Assembly (NCBI GenBank): GCA_020634335.1
Contig: JACKBY010000035.1
Location: forward strand, 1 to 16,807
Direction: 5' to 3'
DNA length: 16,807 nucleotides
Source of the DNA: Promineifilum sp.
Lineage (GTDB): Bacteria > Chloroflexota > Anaerolineae > Promineifilales > Promineifilaceae
Both the position numbers and the translations under genes were made by a program. Shown here in pieces: positions 1 to 5,665 of this stretch (position 1 is the stretch's first letter; each line of letters starts with the position of its first letter). Below the pieces are notes generated by a model. It did no database searches and was not told where the DNA came from. It worked only from the letters and a program-made list of their open reading frames with translations.

Positions 1-1354
1 CCGGCTCCATCCCGGCGGCCGCATTCGGCGAGGCGTCGAAGTCGGGCAAAATAGTCTCGACGTTGCGCACGGCCGGAATCGAATAGCCAACCAGACCGAT
101 TGCCACCCCAATGATACCGCTCAATAATATCATCAGGCTCATCCCCGCGCCCGGCCCCGTGCCCACCAGCGGGCCGAACAGCGACGCCGCCCATCCGCCG
201 GCGCTCATGGCCGGCTCGAAGACCTGGTCGGCCAGCGGCCCGGCCATCAGGACGGCCACGGGAAAGCTGATCTGGGCGATCATGCGCCGCGTGGCAAAGA
301 CGCGCCCTTGCACCGCCGGGGGCACTTTGGCCTGCCAGATGGCCTGATTGGAGCCGTTGATGATGGGAATAAACAACTGCGACAGGAAACTGCCCGCGGC
401 CCAGCCGGGCACGGCGCGCGCCAAGCCGATGATGACCGGGCCCAGCAGGCTCTCGGCCGACATGCCCAGCAGCACCCCCTTCACCTTGCGCTTGGGGCCG
501 CCCCACGTGCTCATGATCAGCCCCCCGGCCACGCCGCCAAAGGCGGCAATGGATTGCACCGTCGCCAGAGAGCCGGCGTTGTTGAGTGTCCGCGCCAGGA
601 TCATCGGCGTGGCGATGATCGCCCCGAAGGCCGAGATGAAGTTCAGGGCCGTGAAGGCAAACTGCAAGCCCAGCAAGCTTGGCCGCTCGCGGATATATTT
701 GAAGCCGAAGATCGAATCCTGCCACAGACTCGGCCGCTTGCTGCCGGCCGGAATCTCCTCCGGCGCCGGCTGCGGGATAGGCACAATGAGTACGGCCAGA
801 ATGGCCGTCACAAAGGTCACCACGTCCACCAACAGAATCGGCACCAGGCCAAACGGCCCCAACAGCGCCCCGGCGAAGGCTGGGGCCAGGATGTTGGAAG
901 CCGCCCCGGCAAAGTCCAGCATCCCCGCCGCGCGGCCAAACTGTTCCTTGGGGATCATCAACGACACGGCGGCCGAGAAGGCCGGAAATTGCAGGGCATT
1001 GAACGCCCCGGTGATGACGTTGCCCAGATAAATCTGCCACAATTGCAGATCGCCGGCCGTCAGCAGGATGAACAGCCACACCAGCGTGACGACGCCCGCC
1101 GACAGGTCGGTCACGACGATCAGCGTCTTGCGATTCCAGCGGTCGACCAGCGCCCCGGCCAAGGGGCTGAGGATAATACTGGGGGCCACAAAGCAGAAGA
1201 TGGCGATGGTCAGCGCCGTGGCCTGCCCCGTCTTCTCGAAGATATAGAACGACAGGGCGAAGTTGGTCATGCCCGTGCCCAAAAAGGACACCAACTGACC
1301 GAACCAGATGATCGTGAAGCCGCGCATACCCGAAAGTCGTGGAGGATTGCTCAA
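1..1354 (-). CDS. MFS-family exporter (3' end beyond window)
   Basis: Reading leftwards from a TTG codon at 1354, one open frame continues to the window edge (about 451 residues, no stop seen). It encodes a polytopic membrane protein beginning MSNPPRLSGMRGFTIIWFGQ. Early on it has FEKTGQATALT and then GALVDRWNRKT, the loop 2-3 signature of the major facilitator superfamily, in a form typical of the EntS/macrolide-efflux-like exporter branch. The tail (VRNVETILPDFD) is also usual for that branch, so little is likely missing. Start choice: AGGAG lies 7 bases before the TTG; the next in-frame ATG, nine codons in, would cut the cytoplasmic N-terminus. It is the third gene of a repressor-type operon, 39 bases after the metallo-hydrolase. 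Family knowledge suggests proton-driven export of a drug-like or siderophore-like compound; the substrate cannot be read from sequence. It does not appear as a closed ORF because the stop lies outside the window. Confidence 0.88.
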   Translation of the reverse strand, partial: MSNPPRLSGMRGFTIIWFGQLVSFLGTGMTNFALSFYIFEKTGQATALTIAIFCFVAPSIILSPLAGALVDRWNRKTLIVVTDLSAGVVTLVWLFILLTAGDLQLWQIYLGNVITGAFNALQFPAFSAAVSLMIPKEQFGRAAGMLDFAGAASNILAPAFAGALLGPFGLVPILLVDVVTFVTAILAVLIVPIPQPAPEEIPAGSKRPSLWQDSIFGFKYIRERPSLLGLQFAFTALNFISAFGAIIATPMILARTLNNAGSLATVQSIAAFGGVAGGLIMSTWGGPKRKVKGVLLGMSAESLLGPVIIGLARAVPGWAAGSFLSQLFIPIINGSNQAIWQAKVPPAVQGRVFATRRMIAQISFPVAVLMAGPLADQVFEPAMSAGGWAASLFGPLVGTGPGAGMSLMILLSGIIGVAIGLVGYSIPAVRNVETILPDFDASPNAAAGMEP

Positions 1355-1393
1355 TGTCGGTCTCCTGTCACGGATTATAAAACAGAATTACCC

Positions 1394-2026
1394 TCAGGCC
1401 ATATCCCACGTCGCGTCGCCAAAAAAGTCGCCGTGATCGTGGGCCAGGAAGGCCTCGATTTGCGCCCGCCGGTCGCCCAGGCGGAAATGCGGGCCGTGAC
1501 CGGGATAACAGACCGTGTCGTCGGGCCACTGCAATACCTGGCGCAACGTGTCCAGCGTCCGGCGAAAATCGACGGCCGACCAGGTCTTGCCCGGCCCGCC
1601 GTCGAACAGCGTATCGCCGACCACGGCCGTGACATCGCCCTCCACGAGGAAGCAAACCTGATCGGCGATGTGGCCCGGCGCGTGCTGCACCCGCAGGCGA
1701 TGCTCGCCCACCTGAAAGACGTCCCCATCGCGCAGCGCGAGCTCCTCGTCGAGGATCAGGCTGTTGAGGTGCGGGCCGTCGAAAGCGGCCAGCGGCACAC
1801 CCAGACGCCGCCGCATCTCGTCGAGCGCGCCAATGTGATCGCCGTGGGTGTGGGTGAGCAGGATGGCCATGGGCGTTGTCCCGGCCAGCATGTCGCTCAA
1901 GGTGTCGGGGTCGTCGCCCGGATCGATGAGCACGCTCTGCCCGGTCTGGGGGCACACCAACGCGTAGCTATTCATCGACCACGGCCCGACCTGTCGGGTG
2001 CGCAGTTCCATCGGGGTATTGTTCAT
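1394..2026 (-). CDS. Metallo-beta-lactamase-fold hydrolase (glyoxalase II-like)
   Basis: A 210-residue soluble protein of the MBL-fold superfamily. The metal-binding motif HTHGDH is at residues 59-64, followed by the remaining expected ligands: H119 (in APGH), D138 (in GDTLF) and H177 (in PGHGP). The set is complete, so a two-metal hydrolase is expected. The size and motif spacing match the small glyoxalase-II-like group that cleaves thioesters such as hydroxyacylglutathione-type substrates, but the C-terminal substrate-binding helices of true GloB are not evident, so the substrate is left open. The upstream 73-residue gene ends 6 bases before its ATG and the MFS gene begins 39 bases after its stop, implying one transcript. 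The Shine-Dalgarno is weak (GGGAAA/AGTAGG), which suggests translational coupling. Co-location with an exporter could mean a detoxification unit; that is inference. Confidence 0.9.
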   Translation of the reverse strand: MNNTPMELRTRQVGPWSMNSYALVCPQTGQSVLIDPGDDPDTLSDMLAGTTPMAILLTHTHGDHIGALDEMRRRLGVPLAAFDGPHLNSLILDEELALRDGDVFQVGEHRLRVQHAPGHIADQVCFLVEGDVTAVVGDTLFDGGPGKTWSAVDFRRTLDTLRQVLQWPDDTVCYPGHGPHFRLGDRRAQIEAFLAHDHGDFFGDATWDMA

Positions 2027-2032
2027 TGCGGC

Positions 2033-2254
2033 CTACTTTTCCCAGCCTAGTTGCCGCTTGTCTGGCGTCGTGACCGGCCCGGCGGTGCGCTCCAGGCTTT
2101 GGCCGACCGTAATAAGAAACAAGCCCACCGCCCGGCGCAACCGTCCCCGCTGTTGGCCCGCCGCGGCCTGCCGCTGCCGCGTCTGCTCAAATTGTTGCCG
2201 CTTTTCTTCCTGAAAGGAACGAATAAGCTCTGCCTGCACGTCAATCGGTAACAT
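2033..2254 (-). CDS. Small hypothetical protein, 73 aa
   Basis: I do not recognise this family. The protein has 73 residues. Residues 1-40 are highly charged and Gln/Arg/Glu-rich, with a helical, possibly coiled-coil pattern (QEEKRQQFEQTRQRQ). A short hydrophobic stretch follows (AVGLFLITVGQSLE, about residues 42-55), too short for a confident membrane span, and then a polar tail. It is judged real because a strong Shine-Dalgarno (AAAGGAG) lies 8 bases before the ATG, a near-consensus promoter lies just upstream, and the next gene starts 6 bases after its stop. As first gene of the operon it is the one closest to the palindromic operators. Possible roles, all unproven: a membrane-peripheral accessory protein or a leader that couples translation of the downstream hydrolase. 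Confidence 0.7.
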   Translation of the reverse strand: MLPIDVQAELIRSFQEEKRQQFEQTRQRQAAAGQQRGRLRRAVGLFLITVGQSLERTAGPVTTPDKRQLGWEK

Positions 2255-2291
2255 TGCCTGGTCTCCTTTGTGCCCGCACCATCCTTTTGGT

Positions 2292-2328
2292 ATTAGATAA
2301 TCATCTAATTGTTTAGATAATAATCTAA
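2292..2328. promoter_or_regulatory. Tandem palindromic operator, two sites 20 bp apart
   Basis: Two near-identical palindromes: TTAGATAATCATCTAA at 2293-2308 (arms extend one more base pair, to 2292 and 2309) and TTAGATAATAATCTAA at 2313-2328. Each has 6-bp arms TTAGAT/ATCTAA around a 4-base core. Their centres are exactly 20 bp apart, about two helical turns, so bound dimers would sit on the same DNA face. The right-hand site covers the -10 box of the minus-strand promoter and the left-hand site covers the start-point region. Sites of this shape are typical of dimeric winged-helix or TetR-type repressors such as the MarR family; no such regulator gene is in the window. The palindromes and spacing are directly visible; the regulator class is inference. 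Confidence 0.72.
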
Positions 2329-2345
2329 CCGGGATTGTTTGTCAA
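2317..2345 (-). promoter_or_regulatory. Sigma-70-type promoter of the small protein/MBL/MFS operon
   Basis: On the minus strand there is a perfect -35 box TTGACA (2340-2345), a 17-base spacer, and a -10 box TATTAT (2317-2322, one mismatch to consensus). Transcription would start near 2310, about 55 bases before the first start codon. It is the best-matching promoter in the window, and it is overlapped by two palindromes, as expected for a strong promoter held off by a repressor. Confidence 0.75.
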
Positions 2346-2533
2346 TAGGCAAGGAGTAGAAGCGAGGCTGGCAACAAGTGACAACCACGTAACGCCGACA
2401 GGCGTTATGTCCTTGCCCCGTCCCGGCACCGCCGGTGGCTGCCCATAATGGAACCGAGCCGGCGGCACAGTGGGTATTAACGGCCGCAGCCGACAGGGCA
2501 CAATGTACCATTATTGTTAAGTAAAATGGGGCG
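2346..2533. other. Gene-free upstream region containing an 18-bp palindrome
   Basis: This is the left half of a 393-base stretch without a credible gene, between the divergent operon promoter (2340-2345) and the M6 protease start. Short open frames here lack ribosome sites and coding character. The one clear structure is a perfect inverted repeat TAACGCC-GACA-GGCGTTA at 2390-2407, which could be an operator or a short hairpin. Nothing else is recognised. Confidence 0.5.
2390..2407. repeat. 18-bp perfect palindrome (7-bp arms)
   Basis: TAACGCC and GGCGTTA flank the 4 bases GACA. The site lies about 45 bases upstream of the minus-strand operon -35 box and about 130 bases upstream of the proposed M6 protease -35 box. 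It could bind a dimeric regulator serving either unit, or be chance. Confidence 0.4.
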
Positions 2534-2562
2534 TTTCCACATAAAAAACGCGGGAGTACAAT
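2534..2562 (+). promoter_or_regulatory. Probable promoter of the M6 protease gene
   Basis: TTTCCA (2534-2539, 4 of 6 to TTGACA), a 17-base spacer, and TACAAT (2557-2562, 5 of 6 to TATAAT). The predicted start near 2569 leaves an untranslated leader of about 170 bases before the ATG at 2739, long for this window, where many genes look leaderless. Confidence 0.5.
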
Positions 2563-2738
2563 GTTTTCGTTCAGCAAAACGATTCCAACGGAGGTGCCAA
2601 CCCACAGAACCTTTGAGCAGGAGAGGCGTACACTTACTTCTCTGTGAAAGAAACGGAGTGCCCACCACTCAAAACCGGAAGCACTCGACAGATTAACGGA
2701 GCAGTTCTGAGTAAACTGCACCTTGAGGATTTGAGAAC
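2563..2738 (+). promoter_or_regulatory. Structured 5' leader of the M6 protease, class unknown
   Basis: Several inverted repeats sit between the promoter and the start codon. GTTTT pairs with AAAAC early in the leader. CACAGA (2603-2608) is complementary to TCTGTG (2641-2646). GAGTG (2656-2660) can pair with either of two CACTC copies (2666-2670 or 2682-2686), giving mutually exclusive hairpins. GCAGTT/AACTGC (2701-2706/2714-2719) forms a 6-bp hairpin that ends just before the Shine-Dalgarno TTGAGG (about 2723-2728). A near-direct repeat (AACGGAGGTGCC and AACGGAGTGCCC) is also present. It does not match the c-di-GMP, c-di-AMP, SAM, cobalamin or glycine riboswitch consensus as I know them. It may be only a stabilising leader. 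Confidence 0.35.
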
Positions 2739-4979
2739 ATGCAACGCAAAACCCTATTTTTTTTGAGTCTGCTGATCGTTTGCGTTTTCGCGGTGTCGGC
2801 GTCAATCGCCATGGCGATGCCCGACAATGGTAAGCAGGTCGCGGACCAGGATGCCGCGCCACGAGAAGATAACCGGTCCGATCCCCGGACCGAAGAACAA
2901 CTGGCGCTACGCGAGCAGGCCCTGGAAGCCAAGATCAACGGCAAGGCCGGCGGCAAGACCCACGAGGTGGCGAAAGGACAGTTTGTCCAGTTGGAACGCG
3001 AGGGTGAAGGGGCGTTGTGGACTGTGCTCGGCGAATTTGCCGACCTGCAACACAACACGATGCCGCAGCCGGACCGCACAGTGGATAACACAACGCTTTG
3101 GGTGCCTGACTTCAGCCGCCAGCATTATTTGAATATGCTGTTCGACGAGTCCCCCGGGGCCAACTCAATGCGTAACTTCTACATCGAGCAGTCGTCCAAC
3201 CGCTACACCGTCCACGGCGACGTGACTGACTGGATCCCCGTGCCCGGCAACGCCGCGAGCTACGACGATGACTTCAATAGCCCGCTGGGCGGCAACCAGG
3301 TGTGGTACTTCCTGAACGACACGATCGACGGGTGGTACAACGAGCAGCTCGCCAACGGCAAGACCGCGGCCGAGATCAACGCTTACCTGAGCGAGTTCGA
3401 CATCTGGGATCGCTATGACTTCGATGGCGACGGTAACTTCGACGAGCCGGACGGCTACATCGATACGTTCCAGTCCGTGCACGCGGGCATTGGCAACGAG
3501 TCCTGCTCGCCCGAGTGCGATAACTGGGCCATCTGGAGCCATAGCTGGTATGCCTTCTCCAACCGGACCGGCCCCGACGGCCAGGGCCCGGCCTTCAATC
3601 CGGACGGCGGCGTCCGCATCGGCAACAGCGACTACTGGGTCGGCAAGTACACCATTCAGCCGGAGAACGGCGGCGTGGGTGTCTTTGCCCATGAGTATGG
3701 CCATGACCTCGGGTTGCCGGACCTGTATGATACGTCCGGCGGCGAGAACGGGACCGGCTTCTGGACGCTGATGTCTTCCGGCTCCTGGGTCGACACCGGC
3801 GAGGACCAGATCGGCAACGCGCCCAGCCACATGGGCGCCTGGGAAAAATTCCAGTTGGGCTGGCTGAACTATGAAGTTGCCTATGCCGGCCAGAAGTCCG
3901 AGCACAAGCTGGGGCCGATGGAAACCAATACCAAGCAGGCGCAGGCCCTGTTTGTGGTCTTGCCGGACAAGGAAGTGTTCGTGAACATCGGCACCCCGCG
4001 CTATGGCTCCCAGTACTACTACAGCGGTTCCGGCGACAACCTAGACAACATCATGTACAAGGCTTTCTCCTTGCCCGCCGGAGCCACCCTTTCGGCGCGC
4101 GTGCGCTACCAGATCGAAGCTGACTGGGATTATGCCTATCTGGTGTACTCCAGCGACGGCGGTGCAACCTGGACGCCCATCCAGACCAACCGGTCAACCA
4201 CCTCCGACCCTAACGGCCAGAACCTGGGCTACGGCATCACCGGCAATGCTACCAGCAACAACTGGACCAGTTTGACCGCGAATCTCCCGTCCGGCAATGT
4301 ACTGCTTGGCTTCCGTTATGTGACGGACGGCAACACGGGCGGCTTCGGGTTCATGGTCGATGAGATCAACATCACCGGTCAGACTACCGACGGCGCGGAA
4401 ACCGACGCGGGCTGGACCTTCAACGGTTTCCGGGTAACGAACGGACAGGAACTCCGCTACTTTGCCAACTACTACGTGGCTGAGTATCGCGCGTACTGGG
4501 GCTATGACCAGAATCTGGCCGTCGGCCCATACAACTTCGGCTTCCTGGACAATCCGCTGCTGGGTGACTGGGTCGAGCATCTACCCTATCAGGATGGCCT
4601 GCTGGTCAACTACTGGGATACCTCCCAGAGCAACAATAACACCCGCCAGCATCCCGGCGCCGGCCTGATCCTGCCGGTTGACGCGCATCCGACGGCTTTG
4701 CGCCGCGCCGATGGCGAGGTATGGCGTAATCGTATGCAAACCTATGACGCGACGTTTACGCTGGCCCCGACTGAGGCGATCACCCTGCATTACCTCAGCC
4801 AGCCGTCTTCTCACCCCAGTCTGCCGGCCGTGAAGATCTTTGATGATCGCAATAACTACTACGATCCGGCTAACCCGTGGGGCAGCGTAATCGTTCCCAA
4901 CACCGGAACCCAGATTCGTATCCAGAGCATCAGCGCCCAGGGTAACTTCATGCAGGTTCAGGTTCGTCCCGCGCGCTAA
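2739..4979 (+). CDS. Secreted M6-family metalloprotease (immune inhibitor A-like)
   Basis: This 746-residue protein has an N-terminal signal peptide (MQRKTLF, hydrophobic LSLLIVCVFAV, AMA cleavage site near residue 27), so it is exported. The catalytic zinc motif HEYGHDLGLPD begins at H318, giving ligands H318 and H322, catalytic E319 and D328 as the probable third ligand, the HExxHxxGxxD form of M6 peptidases. MSSGSW at M345 is the expected Met-turn. An Asp-rich loop (DFDGDGNFDEPDGYID, about residues 227-242) precedes it and probably binds calcium. After about residue 400 the protein is beta-rich (YLVYSSDGGATWTPI near residue 468), like the C-terminal jelly-roll part of immune inhibitor A. 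The likely role is extracellular protein degradation for nutrition; no anchor or sorting signal is seen. The start is supported by GAGG ten bases before the ATG and the intact signal peptide. It is monocistronic, ending at paired hairpins facing a convergent gene. Confidence 0.93.
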   Translation: MQRKTLFFLSLLIVCVFAVSASIAMAMPDNGKQVADQDAAPREDNRSDPRTEEQLALREQALEAKINGKAGGKTHEVAKGQFVQLEREGEGALWTVLGEFADLQHNTMPQPDRTVDNTTLWVPDFSRQHYLNMLFDESPGANSMRNFYIEQSSNRYTVHGDVTDWIPVPGNAASYDDDFNSPLGGNQVWYFLNDTIDGWYNEQLANGKTAAEINAYLSEFDIWDRYDFDGDGNFDEPDGYIDTFQSVHAGIGNESCSPECDNWAIWSHSWYAFSNRTGPDGQGPAFNPDGGVRIGNSDYWVGKYTIQPENGGVGVFAHEYGHDLGLPDLYDTSGGENGTGFWTLMSSGSWVDTGEDQIGNAPSHMGAWEKFQLGWLNYEVAYAGQKSEHKLGPMETNTKQAQALFVVLPDKEVFVNIGTPRYGSQYYYSGSGDNLDNIMYKAFSLPAGATLSARVRYQIEADWDYAYLVYSSDGGATWTPIQTNRSTTSDPNGQNLGYGITGNATSNNWTSLTANLPSGNVLLGFRYVTDGNTGGFGFMVDEINITGQTTDGAETDAGWTFNGFRVTNGQELRYFANYYVAEYRAYWGYDQNLAVGPYNFGFLDNPLLGDWVEHLPYQDGLLVNYWDTSQSNNNTRQHPGAGLILPVDAHPTALRRADGEVWRNRMQTYDATFTLAPTEAITLHYLSQPSSHPSLPAVKIFDDRNNYYDPANPWGSVIVPNTGTQIRIQSISAQGNFMQVQVRPAR

Positions 4980-5052
4980 GCGGGTCTGTCGCGCAGCCTT
5001 TGGCGCAGCCCTCCCGCCATTGGCCCGTTGATTTCGTCTGCTGAGCAAACCC

Positions 5053-5073
5053 GTCGTCGGGGGTTCCGACGAC
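5053..5073. terminator. First hairpin of a twin intergenic structure
   Basis: An 8-bp perfect stem, GTCGTCGG (5053-5060) with CCGACGAC (5066-5073), around a 5-base loop. It lies 74 bases after the M6 protease stop. There is no T-run, so Rho-independent termination is only possible; it may protect the mRNA 3' end. Confidence 0.4.
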
Positions 5074-5074
5074 C

Positions 5075-5114
5075 AACAGGCCGGCCAGCCCCCTATTGGG
5101 CCGGCCGGCCTGTT
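5075..5114. terminator. Strong hairpin between convergent genes, likely bidirectional terminator
   Basis: Twelve-bp perfect arms, AACAGGCCGGCC (5075-5086) and GGCCGGCCTGTT (5103-5114). After one A-C mismatch the stem continues as GCCC/GGGC around a 6-base loop. It lies between the M6 protease stop (4979) and the convergent VOC gene stop (5144), which is where a shared terminator is expected. There is no clear T-tract on either side. Confidence 0.6.
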
Positions 5115-5143
5115 CGGTGAATCGCCGGGTGGGCCGGCGTCGA

Positions 5144-5506
5144 TCATAGCGAACGAATGAACTCCAGGCGATTGCCGAAGGGATCGCGACATTCGAAGCG
5201 CTCGTAGCCGGGAATGGGCACGCTCTCCAGCGCGGCCACCCCGGCGGCGAACAAACGCTCACGCCAGACCACCAGGTCATCGACCTGATAGGCCACGTGG
5301 GCCTTGGTGCGCGTGCGGTCGACGCCGCTCTCAACGCCGACGTGGAGTTGATGAGCGCCAAGCTGCACCCAGAACCCACCACGACCCCGCAGTGAATCGG
5401 GCTTGTCGACCTCCGGCAAACCCAACACCTCGCAATAGAATCTCCGGGCGGCCGTCTCCTCATCGGGTGCGACGGTAATTTGAACGTGGTGGATGGCGAT
5501 AATCAT
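5144..5506 (-). CDS. VOC-superfamily (glyoxalase/dioxygenase-fold) protein
   Basis: This 120-residue protein is a single pair of beta-alpha-beta-beta-beta modules of the vicinal oxygen chelate fold. The first module starts IHHVQITV with FYCEVLGLPE at about residues 23-32, and the second has AHVAYQVDDL with ECRDPFGNRLEFI at the C-terminus. Candidate metal ligands are H7, H55, H70 and E115, so a metal-dependent reaction is plausible. The family includes glyoxalase I, dioxygenases and antibiotic-binding resistance proteins, and sequence alone does not separate them. The start ATG at 5504-5506 has no Shine-Dalgarno; a TACATT box (5518-5523) ends 11 bases before it, suggesting a leader of only a few bases. 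It appears monocistronic, convergent with the M6 protease and divergent from the phosphotransferase-like gene. Confidence 0.88.
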   Translation of the reverse strand: MIIAIHHVQITVAPDEETAARRFYCEVLGLPEVDKPDSLRGRGGFWVQLGAHQLHVGVESGVDRTRTKAHVAYQVDDLVVWRERLFAAGVAALESVPIPGYERFECRDPFGNRLEFIRSL

Positions 5507-5559
5507 GCTTTAACTTTAATGTATTTGAATCGCGGCCGCATCTATTCACCTCGGCCGCC

Positions 5560-5613
5560 GTAGCGCCGGTTTCTTGGCCGGCTCCCCTCTGCCGGTTAAG
5601 AAACCGGCACTAC
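5560..5613. repeat. Imperfect 54-bp palindrome (REP-like or hairpin element)
   Basis: The left arm (5560-5582) begins GTAGCGCCGGTTTCTT and the right arm (5591-5613) ends AAGAAACCGGCACTAC. The arms are complementary at 20 of 23 positions and separated by an 8-base loop. It lies between divergently transcribed genes, so it is not a normal terminator position. Its shape suggests a dispersed intergenic palindromic repeat, but no second copy exists in this window. Confidence 0.55.
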
Positions 5614-5627
5614 AGACGCATCCACAT

Positions 5628-5656
5628 TTGCCGCCAGCCCCGTTCCCCATTACAAT
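5628..5656 (+). promoter_or_regulatory. Promoter giving a probably leaderless transcript
   Basis: TTGCCG (5628-5633), a 17-base spacer, and TACAAT (5651-5656) ending only 9 bases before the ATG at 5666. The start-point would fall within a few bases of the ATG. No Shine-Dalgarno is present, in agreement with leaderless translation. Confidence 0.55.
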
Positions 5657-5665
5657 TCCGCCGCT

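Noticed and set aside
308..2050. 580-residue open frame on the plus strand
   Set aside because: It lies antisense to the MFS and MBL genes, is rich in Arg/Gln/His with no domain, and has no ribosome site; a GC-rich antisense shadow.
2563..2738. c-di-AMP (ydaO) or c-di-GMP (GEMM) riboswitch
   Set aside because: Some fragments (CCAACCCACAG, GCAAAAC) look suggestive, but the conserved cores of these classes are absent in order and spacing.
2305..2862. 185-residue open frame on the minus strand across the gene-free region
   Set aside because: It overlaps the start of the M6 gene and both operators, has mixed composition with no domain and no ribosome site.
3165..3905. 246-residue open frame on the minus strand inside the M6 gene
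   Set aside because: Antisense to the catalytic domain of the protease; Val/Ala-rich low-complexity translation with no recognisable motif.
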